Shown here: positions 1 to 10,742 of the stretch, piece by piece
Numbering within the stretch: the stretch's first letter is position 1
Layout: every line of letters starts with the position of its first letter
Source: Pycnopodia helianthoides
Lineage: Eukaryota; Echinodermata; Asteroidea; Forcipulatida; Asteriidae
DNA length: 64,000 nucleotides
Direction of reading: 5' to 3'
Assembly: GCA_032158295.1 (NCBI GenBank)
Contig: CM063258.1
Location: 997,001-1,061,000, forward strand
The notes under the pieces: generated by a model
What the model saw: the letters and a program-made list of their open reading frames with translations, nothing else
What the model was told of the DNA's origin: nothing
Database searches by the model: none
Made by a program: the position numbers and the translations under genes

Positions 1-293
1 TGTTTCACTGTTGAGGCTGGAGACCTTTTCTAGGGTGGGATGGGAGGTGGTGGGAAGGTAAGGGGTGGGGGGATATTGGCTGACTCTGTAATAATAATAG
101 AATATTGTGTGAATGGTGGGCGTTGCTTTTATCAGGTGAAACATGGAGGGTGGGATAAGGGATTTGACGACACTGGTTAAAGACGAAGGTTTACCTGAAA
201 AAAGCCAAGTATGGTGTTTTTTATTTCTAAATATATGCGGTTTTTAAATACATTGGTGTGCAAGATAAGTATCTCACAGCACTTAGTTTAACG

Positions 294-450
294 GGGAACC
301 AGTTAATTCTACTAATAGTACAAACAATTTTGGCTGGGCCCACTGTGATAAAGACACAACAAATTTGATAAGCGAAAAACATTATTGCTTAGCAGAAACA
401 GGTTACCAGCCAAAATGCAATGTAATGTCTATTGTTTGTGACTGGTTCCC
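294..450. repeat. Degenerate palindromic element
   Basis: A perfect 10-bp inverted repeat (GGGAACCAGT at 294-303, ACTGGTTCCC at 441-450) encloses sequence with the words TGCTTAGCA and GGTTACCAGCC, which also occur inside the GGGCCCAATTTCATAG MITE family nearby. It looks like an old, diverged relative of that family. Confidence 0.45.
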
Positions 451-548
451 TTCAAATTTTTTTTTGCTGAGCAGAAGACATTTTCTTAGCTTAATTTTTC
501 TTAAGAAATTCGGACTGGTAAAACTTTACACAGTTATATGGTGAGTTA

Positions 549-638
549 AGATGTTATGTTATGCTTAGCAATTATTTGAAGATGTTATGTTATGCTTAGC
601 AATTATTTGAAGATGTTATTTATGCTTAGCAATTATTT
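549..638. repeat. 31-bp tandem repeat, three copies
   Basis: Three head-to-tail copies start at 549, 580 and 611. The unit includes ATGTTATGCTTAGCAATTA. The third copy lacks three bases. The TGCTTAGCA word is shared with the neighbouring MITE family, so the array may have grown from a MITE fragment. Confidence 0.8.
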
Positions 639-753
639 GTTAGTTAGTGAGCAGTTGGATAAAGGAAGAGGGAGGAGGGGGAGTTAGACAAACTGGATGT
701 CAGCGGTGAACTGTCTCTTTAAAGCCTACACAAGGAGGCTACATCTCTCATCT

Positions 754-946
754 GGGCCCAATTTCATAGAGCTGCTTAAGCAGAGAATTATGCTTCGCAA
801 CTTTCTGCTAATCACAAACAAGCAGGATACCAGTCACAGATTGTACATATGACATGGTACTTTGGCTGGTAACCTTATTCTGGTAAGCAACATTTTGTTG
901 TGCTTAGCTACATTTTGTGCTTAAGCAGCTCTATGAAATTGGGCCC
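754..946. mobile_element. Palindromic MITE, GGGCCCAATTTCATAG family
   Basis: The ends are near-perfect inverted copies: GGGCCCAATTTCATAGAGCT at the left and its reverse complement at 927-946, with GCTTAAGCA continuing inward. The core holds TGCTTACC/GGTTACCAGC-type words seen in the other copies (1637, 4433, 16294). There is no ORF, so it is non-autonomous. No clear target-site duplication longer than two bases is visible. Confidence 0.85.
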
Positions 947-1636
947 TGATGATAAGACGTCCTCAGGCTGCCGCTGATGGGGATATTAACGCCGCCAAAT
1001 ACGAAGCCTAGATTTCATTTTCCGCATGGAGTGTGTCCAAATCGGATGATGACTGAATTAAAAGTTTCCCTGGCCTTTTGGGTTTTGTTTTCCCTCTTGC
1101 ACTGATTACCGATGTCCTTGCTCATGTGGAGTTGAAGAGGAATATACGCTGGGAGAGCAATTTGTGACCTGTGTGAATTAATGGATGCTAAGTCTAACTG
1201 ACATTTTTTACTTGACGAAATTAGCGTAACGTCACAAAAGATTGACCTGGCCCTTGCTGAGTGATAATTCAAAACAACAATACTCCAGATTGCAGTGTGT
1301 CTCGATGGCTCTGAATTTCAAGAATTTAGGAGGTGAAAGGTTCGAATCCTGCCCAAGAGGGCATTGTTGCGTGGGGGGATATTGGTTGAGGTGTAGTGTG
1401 TGGTCAGGGGTTCCAGTCCCAAGGTAGAAATCTGCAGATACGTTTGTAGGATCTTCAAATAATTCTCCTTTGTCACTAGTTCAAACAGCGCCCTCGCTTG
1501 GGTCAGAAGACAAGACGTCATTGGTCGGAAGTTGTTCTTGGTAGACGCACAGGTTTGCGTTTCCATTGTTTTAGCATGGTTGTTTTGTGTTGGTCTCCAT
1601 TGCAACCCAACTGACGCAGTGTAACAAAGGCCTGCA

Positions 1637-1813
1637 GGGCCCAATTCCATAGTGCTGGTTAAGCACAAAAAGTAGCTAAGCACAGCAGAATTATGCTTAC
1701 CAGAATAAGGTTACCAGCTAAGATATCTTATCACATGCACATTCTGTGACTAGTTTTTTGCTTAATAGCAGAAATTTGTCCAACGGTTTTTTTCTGCTCT
1801 ATCAAATTGGGCC
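1637..1813. mobile_element. MITE, GGGCCCAATTTCATAG family, diverged copy
   Basis: It begins GGGCCCAATTCCATAGTGCT and ends AATTGGGCC. Inside are TTATGCTTACCAGAATAAGG and GGTTACCAGC, colinear with the copies at 754 and 16294. The right arm is more degraded than the left. Confidence 0.8.
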
Positions 1814-2960
1814 AATGGGCTAGTTGGACCTCAGCTATGGTGGTAAATGCAAGGGCTTTGTTTCTCTCTTGTGCTGGGGTTCATTGAAACAGTGATAGGT
1901 TTGTACATTGTAGGGTATGCTTTGCATTTGCTTGGATACTATCCCGATTGGGATATAATATCCCATTTTGGGTTAAAGGTTAATTTCTGATTGTAAGCCT
2001 TTACTTTCAGGTTGTAATGACTCCTGCTCATTATCACCTAAACTACCCCAATGTGGATATACATGTATGTTGACCCCCAATGAGGATAACAATGATCTCA
2101 AATCGGGAAATCTGTCGATGAAAAATTCTTCTCAGTCACTGCTCAGGGGGGCTGTTTTCATCCTGACTACCCCAATCAGGATATACACTTACCCCAATTA
2201 GAGCCCTCTGCTGCAATGGGGGTATACAAAGTCCCCCAATCGGAGGAACTCGCAGGTGTCAATGACACCTTCTTTCCAATTATTCCCTTCTGTTACTCTC
2301 CCAAACCCATTAACAATGAGACGAATCAATTAAGAGGTTTGTCTTGAGTTTGGCGTCTCAGTGACCCCGACACTATCGTCACCATCTCGTCCCGTTTGCT
2401 ACTTTTTTATTTCTCCCCATCTGCCCTCCGTCCGTCCACTCCTCAAAAGAAAAGAAAAAAAGAAGCTATGCAGATTGATTCCGACGTAGCATAAAATGAA
2501 TTCTTGAGCAGTGTGGAGTCACTCGTGAGGTATCGCCATCAGCGAGGCTGTAGCCCCCCTTCCGGCCGGCCTGTGTCCATTAACCTCCTTGGAATGCAAC
2601 TCTGAAGTGATCAAGAGCCGACATCGGTGATCATTAAGAAAAATTGCTTGTCATTACACTGTGATTAATTGTAATTGTCTGTCGTACATGGGCATCTGTC
2701 CTAAGGACAGCCTTATCTACCCTGCTACCCCCACTAGTTATTCTTGCTTTGTAGTTGCAGAGATTTGAAGACAAAAATGAAATTGATCGTGGGTTTTGAG
2801 GCATTGCATGGTGAGGTATCAATGATATTTGGTTTTTGATAACACCATGTGATTGTATCTACTTAACTGTGTAGATTGGGTGTGATCCCTGGCTACATGG
2901 CAGTTGCAGATTGTATGGCTTCGAACAAAGACATTGACAAAATAGGGAGACCAACATTAG

Positions 2961-3032
2961 GGCTAGATAGCTCAGTTGGTAGAGCGCCAGCATGTTAATC
3001 CGGAGGTCGTTGGTTCAAATCCCGCTCTAGTC
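2961..3032 (+). pseudogene. tRNA-Asn(GTT)-like sequence, left arm
   Basis: The 72 bases fold as a tRNA. The 7-bp acceptor stem GGCTAGA/TCTAGTC has one G-T pair, the D stem is GCTC/GAGC, and the anticodon loop ATGTTAA gives GTT. A T loop TTCAAAT follows. The anticodon stem has two mismatches (A-C, C-T) and the T stem one (T-C). A-box and B-box sequences are intact enough to attract RNA polymerase III, but the stem defects and the location inside a fold-back repeat argue for a tRNA-derived repeat, not a working tRNA. Confidence 0.65.
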
Positions 3033-3336
3033 AAGTTTGTCTTTGTTCAACACCAAATTAGATTGTTCCGGTAAGAACTTTTTTCGCTGTTATTCTGCGT
3101 CCACGGAGTCAATATCAGAATTAGGGAGACTTCTTAGTTCTGAAAAGAACTGCTCTGCTTCGCTCTGGACTAACGACTTTAGTGTAGTGGATTGAGGGGA
3201 CTTCACGGAACTAACCTTCACTGTCGGGAAAGAAAATGATTAGTTCAATCTGGAAGCCCAGTCATTATAAAATTAATACCAATAACAATCTCCTCCGGTT
3301 AAATAATTCTGGTATGGGGTTGAACAAAGAAAAATT

Positions 3337-3407
3337 GACCAGAGGGGATTTGAACCAACGACCTCCGGATTAACGTACTGGCGCTCTACCAACTGAGCTG
3401 TCTAGCC
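3337..3407 (-). pseudogene. tRNA-Asn-like sequence, right arm
   Basis: This is the inverted partner of the tRNA-like segment at 2961. It keeps the acceptor stem (GGCTAGA with TCTGGTC), the D arm and a GTT triplet in the anticodon position. The base before the anticodon is C where tRNAs have T, and the T stem is one base short. It is therefore more decayed than the left copy. Confidence 0.6.
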
Positions 3408-4288
3408 CTATATTGGCGGTCTCCCTATTTTGTCAATATCTTTGTTCGGGGGTGCCAGTCAGAAGCCATACAACCGTTAACTGCCGTGTAGCCAGGGATC
3501 ACACCCAAGTTTACGATACAACCTGGGAAGCAGCAGCCACGGGATCACCTTGAGGGGATGTGACTTTTTTAATTTAAATGTCAAGTAAATATTTCTGGAT
3601 GAAACATTGTCTAGAAAATAGTATTTGAACATTTCAAAATACCTGCTGCTTTATTTCTATTTTCTGTAGTGGGATTAAGCTCAAAATATGCACAAAATAT
3701 CCTTCCGTTATTTTTTCTCTAAAACTTGAAGTTTGGTGGGATTTTCACAGGTTGTTACAAGTGCTGTTTGCCCTTGCCTTGCCCTGCCTTGGCCTAGGCC
3801 GTGTTCACCCAGTGTCAGACGTAGCCCTCTTCATGTGCTTGCCTTTTTCCTCTTTCTTATGCTTGTCTTATCCATGTTGTACCCAGGTAGGAGGTGATGT
3901 AGTCTCTCCACATCTTTTTTCTGTCTGCTTCGTTTCCTCTTCCCTGTTCTTGGCTGCCAATCTGAAATTCTTCTGGTCTGGTCCATCTGTTGTCATTTTT
4001 GTGTGCCACATATCCCTATCTCCACTTTGCCTCCCTGATTTTTTACAATTATGTCCTTTACCCCTGTTTTCTTCCTTATATCACTGCATCTTATTTTGTC
4101 CCTGATGGATATTTGTGCATTCTTCTCTCCATTGCCCTTTGTGTTGTTTGTAGTTTGTTTTTCTAGGTATTTTGCTGTTGTCCATGTCTCTGCCGCTGAT
4201 GTCATAGTTGGTAGCTCACACTGGTTGAATATTTGCTTTCTCCATTCCAACGGTATAGTCTTGTCACAGAAAATTTCTTTGTGCCTTC

Positions 4289-4695
4289 CAAAAACTGCTC
4301 CAACCTGCTTATATCCTTCTCATTACTTCTTCTTGTGTGCAGTCTTTAATCTTTACTGTTTGATCCAGGTATTTTTGTCAAACAGTAAAGATGAGAGACT
4401 GCACACAAGAAGTAATGAGACAAATAAAAGCTGGGCCCAATTCCATGCTTACCGTTACCAAAGAATCGGCGCGCACGGAGGCAGGGAACTTCGTGCTTAT
4501 GTCAAGCGTATTTCACGGGTTAGCAGGGAATTTCTGCTTCTGCACAAATGTAGTCCATTTCACTAGGCATTTTCGCTTGCACAGCTAGCCCAGAAGTTTA
4601 ACGCGTGCCCTGTAAGCGTAGAATCGGGATCGCAAGCGCAGAATTCGGCAGTAAGCAGAGCCATAAAATTGGGCCTAGGTTGGAGCAGTTTGGGT
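4289..4695. repeat. Inverted-repeat element interrupted by a nested MITE
   Basis: The left arm 4318-4363 pairs with 4378-4420 across a 14-base loop (for example AGTAATGAGA with TCTCATTACT). The arm continues outward as CTGCTCCAACCT at 4297-4308, whose complement AGGTTGGAGCAG lies at 4677-4688, beyond a GGGCCC MITE at 4433-4675. Removing that MITE restores one continuous right arm. This orders the insertions: the hairpin element came first and the MITE second. Confidence 0.75.
4433..4675. mobile_element. MITE of the GGGCCCAATT family, nested
   Basis: It starts GGGCCCAATTCCATGCTTACC and ends CATAAAATTGGGCC. The interior is GC-richer and more diverged than in other copies (several GCGCAC/GCAAGCGCAGAAT words), so it may be a subfamily. 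It sits inside the right arm of an older palindrome. Confidence 0.7.
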
Positions 4696-5140
4696 TCATT
4701 GAATACTACTGAATAGACATGGTTTTACAAAGACCAAAGTTGTAATCAATCTTTAAAGTTGTGATATTGTTTTTGTTGGAATCCAATTCAAGACGTTTAT
4801 TCTGAAGCTCAATAAGTACAGACCATGTGACCTGTGACATCGCATTTTACAAAAGAGCCACAGAGCCTTGACGCAGGTATCAAAATGTAACGTCTGTGGG
4901 TAAGGGTCTTATAGTGGCCTATATGCATTTCCAAGCCTTTTTGTTTATTGCTTTTGTAGCAATGTAGAGAGTTTGACAGTCGTTTGAAATGAATAACCTT
5001 TTAGTTTTACATTAATGGGTGTCATTTCTAGATTGCTCCCCATTGTCAGGAATTGTTTCAGTTTTGTACCACCCCCCCCCCCCCCCCCCCACCCCCCTCC
5101 CCACCCTTCGACCCCATTTTCCGATAATTTAGTATTGTCC

Positions 5141-5440
5141 TACCATCATTTTAAATTCACTAGTTCTGCAGGCTGGAAATTAGTAGTCTGGTTTCCTTTT
5201 CACCATCATTTTAAATTCACTAGTTCTGCAGGCTGGAAATTAGTAGTCTGGTTTCCTTTTCACCATCATTTTAATTCACTAGTTCTCCAGGCTGGAAATT
5301 AGTAGTCTGGTTTCCTTTTCACCATCATTTTAAATTCACTAGTTCTGCAGGCTGGAAATTAGTAGTCTGGTTTCCTTTTCACCATCATTTTAAATTCACT
5401 AGTTCTCCAGGCTGGAAATTAGTAGTCTGGAGTCCCTTTC
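5141..5440. repeat. 60-bp tandem repeat, five copies
   Basis: Five nearly identical units begin at 5141, 5201, 5261, 5320 and 5380. Each carries CACCATCATTTTAAATTCAC, then TAGTTCTGCAGGCTGGAAAT and TAGTAGTCTGGTTTCC. Unit three lacks one base. Units three and five have CTCCAG where the others have CTGCAG. Near identity implies recent expansion. A poly-C run (about 5071-5090) lies just upstream. Confidence 0.95.
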
Positions 5441-6964
5441 ATTCCAGCTTTGAAGTATTAATTGTGCATAAAGTAGCTGACTAAAATGCCTACAGGGTGC
5501 TTAACTATTGGACCATGTCTGAATTGATGACTTCGGCAGTGGCTATGGCTAGATCGCTGATAAGGCCCATAGCCAACGGCCTTTGCCAGAGTCGCATGTT
5601 ATGGACACTGCCTAAGCATGCACTCCACCACTCAACCGCTTGCATATTTTCAGCCCAATTCCTCTCCAGAGGTTTGTGGCTTGTAACAAAGACTAGCTCT
5701 ATCATCATACGACCCTACAGCAGCGTGATCAGATAAGCCACCTACCCATACACAGACGACAAAGGGGACTTGTTAATACTCCATTAATGGGGCCCCAATG
5801 TCTCTATTTAGCCGTCCGCATGAATCCAATCGAATTCTCCTAGTTTCCCCCATGCCATTAAAAAATAAAAAAATAAAAAAGAATTTGGGCAGTGATAGCA
5901 GTAAGAAGCCAGTAAAAGATCCATCACATTAGAGCTGTAAAAGTACAAATGGTTTCTCAAAATATTTCAGAAAGAGGGCCATCGATTCCTCCCCCAAGTG
6001 TTTTCCTTTAAAAAAACAAAAAACTTGCAAAAGGTTTTGTTACAACCCCTGTACCTCGAGTTCCAAATTTGCATGGAAAAACAGCGTCTTCATCAAACAC
6101 GTTTTTGATGACGCTGTCGTACGATTCGATCCTGTGACAAAATCACATACGTACACCCAGGGACCACACTCCGTGTCAGGATTTTGGCCGACTGTTTGAG
6201 TTTCTCTTGAATTTCATTCATTAAAATTCATACCTATTAAACTGTAATGGTGTTTATTGTTCATACAAACTCGACCAAACTTTACGCTGGTGGTTCCTTC
6301 CTCAGTAATGGTGTCTCGAAATGCTGTAATTGTATTTTGGAGGTCTTATAACGTCAAACTGACTGGCTCCTTATACTCCCCAGGACGTGAGAACCTGCTC
6401 GTAATAGTGTCATATCTTTCTAGGAATCAATTGAGAAGTGGCTGCACTTTTTCCAGAGCGATTGCTAAGTAGGATTTTTTTTTCTTTTTTTCGAAGACGA
6501 TCGGAGTGTACTGATCCAAATGTTTAGCTTTTTTTCTTTTTCTTTTTAGAAATACCTCAACTCATTGTAGAGATTATTTCCATTGTGTCAGGAGCAAAGT
6601 TTTTGAAATAGTGCTGTATATTATCAGGTTGGCATTGGGGGTATTGCCATGACCTTTCACCTCACTGGATGGTGTTAATGACCTTTCCACCTTTCCCAGA
6701 CATGGTCTGTGACCTTTCTGAACCCTTTTCCTGACCTTTTCACCTTGCTTTATATTGTTCATTACCTTTTCATTATCTTATTACAGACGAGCCTGCCGCC
6801 TGTATATCAAATTTCTTTCCCCTTTTTTTTTGGGGGTTCTTTTTTTCTTTTAGATTGTTATGCATTTATTCCCCTTCTTCGTCATCTTCTCTGTGGTTTC
6901 TTCATTCTTAATTAAGGAACTGTCCAAGTCGCTTTTGATTATAGACTCAATTAATTTTATTCGG

Positions 6965-7245
6965 GCGTGTCGCGGCGAGCGGTTAAGAGCACACGACTCA
7001 AGCTCTGGTGTTTCGATCAGCAGAGTGTGGGTTCGAGTCCCAGATCGTGGCACTTGTGTCCTTGAGCAAGATATAACTTTTATGGGAAATTAAGCCTAGG
7101 TCCCATGTACTAGGATTGGTAGTGCACGTAAAAGAACCCAGAACACTTGTCGTGGAAGAGTTAGGGGTTAACCCTGGTGTTTCTGGTTACCTCAAACTTG
7201 CAAGGCATCCTTGGTTTCATTACCAAAAATATATAATAATATAAT
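6965..7245 (+). mobile_element. tRNA-Leu-derived SINE
   Basis: The head (about 6965-7052) resembles a tRNA-Leu: an A-box-like GGCGAGCGGTTAAGAGC, an anticodon-loop ACTCAAG (CAA), a long variable region and a B box GGTTCGAGTCC. The body contains CTTGTGTCCTTGAGCAAGAT, GCACGTAAAAGAACCCAGA and AGGGGTTAACCCTGGTGTT. It ends with GCATCCTTGGTTTCATTACC and an AT-rich AATAAT tail. The copy at 45771 is colinear. It has no ORF and would depend on a partner LINE. Confidence 0.8.
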
Positions 7246-7278
7246 TACATAGATTCCAACTGCCTCTAGCTACCGGGC

Positions 7279-7415
7279 AGTCTCTGTGGCCTAGTGGTTC
7301 CAATCCCACCCTAGTAAATCAGTAACATGCCTGTGGATTTTTACACAGGACTCGAGAAAGTACTGAGTATACAGTGCTTTACACCCATCGGTGTAATCGG
7401 TGTAAGGGTAAAACA
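7279..7415 (+). mobile_element. SINE fragment, second family
   Basis: It carries a B-box-like GGTTCCAATCCCACC, followed by a region with GTACTGAGTATACAGTGCTT and CCATCGGTGT. The segment at 60590-60745 has the same order of words (CACTGAGTGTACAGCGCC, CACATCGATGT). The 5' part is truncated. Confidence 0.5.
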
Positions 7416-7563
7416 CCAAAAAGTTTTCTTATCCCTAATGCATATAGCATCTTATAATAATTACCATACAGATTAATTTTCCCTTCCATGGTACGATCAA
7501 TTTCTTTGGAACTTGTCGATGAAGACACTTTGAATTCCCGGTGCTATGTATGCCCTTTAATTC

Positions 7564-7564
<1 letters not shown>

Positions 7565-7603
<39 letters not shown>
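7565..7603. repeat. (GT)n microsatellite
   Basis: An uninterrupted run of about 19 GT dinucleotides is followed by a G-rich stretch. It is likely length-polymorphic. Confidence 0.95.
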
Positions 7604-7605
<2 letters not shown>

Positions 7606-8627
7606 GGAGAGGGGGAGGGTGGTTGAGTAGCCCATAACTGCCTTAGCAGCAAGATCAGATAAAAGCGATTGTCGTGCATTGGTGACAAATGAGGCTTGTT
7701 AGTATGCCATTAACCAGGCTTCCCTCTTCCCCCAGCTGCTCATGATCTCTGCGCTGCGACTCATTCTCCCTCTAACTTCCCCCTCTCTCCCCCTCTCTCT
7801 CTCTCTCTCTTCCCCCTTCTCGTGGAGAGGATCACCGGAATAGTTTCATTTTGATTCCACTTGTGATAAACGCTGAAGAGGAGTGTGGTGGTGTACAACG
7901 GAAGGGCTGTTGTACTTTTAGCCCTGGCCCACGGGGGGCACGGGCGCATCCCATCAAAGACCCCCCCTCTCAGGCCCAGAGCCAGTTAATAATGTTGCAA
8001 TCTTGGAGATAACGATCGATTGCACGTACACGTTTTAAGCCACTGGGTGCTTGCTGGTTTTTAAAGGGTCTCTGCTCCCATTTCAGTTTGTAATTTGTCA
8101 ACCCGAAAAGAATAAAATTGAATTTTACAATATCTGTTTAGTCAATTTTGGTTTTATGTACGCGTGGAAGTTCGCGATGGCCAGGCACTTAAAAGTCCAC
8201 ATGGGATTGGGCCAAGAGAACATAGACTGGAATCAGACTGGAAGAATAATTTGATCATTTTAATTTTAAAATTCAACTCTAAACTCATATTTATTTCCAT
8301 ACTTTCATAAACATTTCTCAACAACATTTCCCTTTGAGAAAGACTCTGCTAGGGTCGAAACGTCAGGCCATTTTTTTGCATTTATAACATAGTTCCTTTT
8401 TGGTTGATAAGCAGTTTGCAACAACTAATCCTATTTTTTTGATACAAAACAACAAAATGTATTTTGAGTAACCATAAATCCAGTGTCAAATCGGCCAAAA
8501 ATTGGATCAAGCATTTAGTTGATTCACTTCAACAAAATGTGTAACATCTGTAAAATACATGCAATTTATATTGGTTTTTCTTAAATTAGTTTTAAGCTTC
8601 ATTCATGTAAATGTAAGTGAAAACCAG

Positions 8628-8841
8628 AAACCAGGCAGGGGGGACATAGATTGGCAGCATATTGCGCCACTGCACCTTGTAAACCATTACATTGTGCTAT
8701 GTAAAGGAATAGGTCTCAAACTTCAAAAAGTAGCTCCACATATATACCTTGTAGGAAAATACTGATTGTTGAAGCGCCTTGAGCGTCACTGAGTGACGGA
8801 TATGAGCGCTATATAAGAAGCCACTATTATTATTATTATAG
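8628..8841 (+). mobile_element. SINE 3' module with (ATT)n tail
   Basis: It contains GATTGGCAGCATATTGCG, CCTTGTAAACCATTACAT, ACTTCAAAAAGTAGCTCCAC and GAGCGCTATATAAGAA, and ends in (ATT)n. The same block forms the tail of the SINE at 61231. The 5' tRNA-like head is missing, as expected for a truncated insertion. Confidence 0.75.
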
Positions 8842-10199
8842 TTCAGGAGATTGGACCTCTCCCTGGCCAGGAAATATGCAAATTGCACATTGCGCATGCA
8901 CACTATCCCTACCTGTTGGCAAAAGTAAGGGAATTAGGCCATTTTGTATGGGACTGATGGTTGCGTGACGCACACAGGTTTGTGCCCTCTGCCTAGTGCA
9001 TAACTCGACGGCTTTTGGCAGCCAAAAGTGTCTGTACACATGTGTGAATGTAATTAGTGTAATTAAGGAAAGGCTAATTAACTGGTTTGTCTTTACTGCA
9101 TAGCCTCCCCTTCTAAAACTACATTGCATTACACATCACCAACAGTTTGCCTTTGAAAATTTGGACAAAAACGAAGCAGCTTGATACTAAAGAAACAAAA
9201 AACTGCCCCCAAAATTTTCCCGGCCTTGCACCTTATCGACAAACGTAATAGCCCGTATGCGTGTCACAATGCGCATGATCGGTGCGCAAAGGACTCTGGT
9301 TGAAATCTGAGTCCAAGCAACACCGGCATCCATGGCTTGCTGATTATGAAGCAATGCGGTACACAACTATAAAACCTGGCATAGTTACATGTAAACTACA
9401 ACACGGCGTCCATCTTGGCAGCTTGATTTATTTTTAACTGTACTCGGTTTCCCAAGATGCATTGCGGTATATTTTTTAAGATGGCGCTTGTGGATATAAG
9501 CATTTGTCCGTCAAACAAGAAGTATAATTTATAGGCACTGTACTTTGTTCCTCCCTGCTTTGTGAACAACAATACAGCGGCTCTTACACTAGACCTGTGT
9601 ACTTTTGCCATATATTGTGCGGCACCCAGACTGCCTGCAAATACTAAGTTGTAAAAGCAAGTTGAGGGCGCCGGTCTTTTGTAACCGTAGCCTCAGTTTG
9701 AATCCTAACATGAATAGTGTACTCTGGAATCAATACGTCCAGCGATGAGGAAATTAGGTCTATGAATGCACAAAGAAGTTGGACGTACTCTCGCTCTTAT
9801 CCTTTGATGACGTAATCCCTCCTGTCAACCAAAAAGAAAAACAAACCAAAAAATTCATCTGACTTTTTGACAGGAAATTTTCCTCGCAGACTAGTTTTGT
9901 AAGCGTACTTCCTTAATGTACCACTCTTGGATCTGGTGAGGGGCTCGTTCAGCCATACTTCCCCATCATCAAAAGGGAGCCCCAATTATTTGTCCCTGAT
10001 CAAATTCACATCTGTCACCCCCATTAGTGGAGATATATTGCAGGGGCATAGGTTACTGATAGGGGTGGGTGGGTTGGGGGGGGGCTTTCAGCATCGCAAT
10101 TCAACTGTAGTCAAATAGTTTTGGAGTAATTAGAAACACATTCGGTCATGAATTATTCACAAGGACAAATGTTCACTTTTGCGGCTAAGCAGAATGATT

Positions 10200-10231
10200 G
10201 GGTTCCCTAAGCGCAATTGATAAGGGAACCC
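10200..10231. repeat. Short perfect hairpin in MITE-like sequence
   Basis: GGGTTCCCT and AGGGAACCC pair as a 9-bp stem around a 14-base loop. Surrounding words (GGCTAAGCAGAAT, TTTTGGCTGGTAGC, TGTGCTTACCAG) recall the interior of the GGGCCC MITE family, so this is probably a remnant of it. Confidence 0.4.
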
Positions 10232-10499
10232 GTCACAAACGGCATTGTATATAACAGGCATTTTGGCTGGTAGCTTTCAAGTGTGCTTAGTGAATTACTG
10301 TGCTTACCAGTTCTAAGAGATCTCAGTTCGAGTGGGTAACTGGAACAATCTGTGAACAGCCTCGCTTACCCCTGCCCTTCCTTGTCATTTTTACCCTAGT
10401 TCTTCAGCAACATCTTTCCCTGTGTTGTTGTTTCCTTGCCATGATTATACAGTGTACTTTCTTACAGTAGTTTTGAAGACAAGTTGCAGCTTCAAAATG

Positions 10500-10742
10500 C
10501 TATTGAACCCATTAAACCTGTTAAATAAACTCTTAATCCTGTTAAATATACTCTTAAACCTGTTAAAGATACTTTAAACCTTTAAAGATACTTAAACCTG
10601 TTAAATATATCTATAAACCAATTAAAATTTTATTAACCTGTAAAATATACCACAATATTGTTTACAGATATTTTTAACCTGTTAAAGATACTGTTAAACC
10701 CATTAGAGATACTGCTAAACATGTTAAAGATAATATGAAACC
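10500..10742. repeat. Degenerate tandem repeat of about 21 bp
   Basis: Roughly eleven diverged units follow the pattern AAACCTGTTAAAGATACTNTT. Spacing varies by insertions and deletions, so this is an old minisatellite. Confidence 0.75.

Larger units (their letters stand above)
2876..3508. mobile_element. Fold-back element with a tRNA-like sequence in each arm
   Basis: Two arms of about 180 bp (2876-3055 and 3316-3508) are imperfect inverted copies separated by about 260 bp. Matching blocks include TTGGGTGTGATCCCTGGC at the left edge and its complement at 3491-3508, the GCCATACAA word, AATAGGGAGACC, and a tRNA-shaped segment in each arm. The central spacer has no ORF. It resembles a long-inverted-repeat MITE that has captured, or is built from, a tRNA-Asn-like sequence. 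A simple head-to-head duplication of a tRNA-derived SINE is the alternative. Confidence 0.8.

Noticed and set aside
1318..1683. 121-codon minus-strand frame
   Set aside because: It overlaps the start of a MITE and a tRNA-like B-box segment, with no protein family features.
2961..3032. Functional tRNA-Asn gene
   Set aside because: Anticodon- and T-stem mismatches and placement in a fold-back repeat favour a tRNA-derived repeat.
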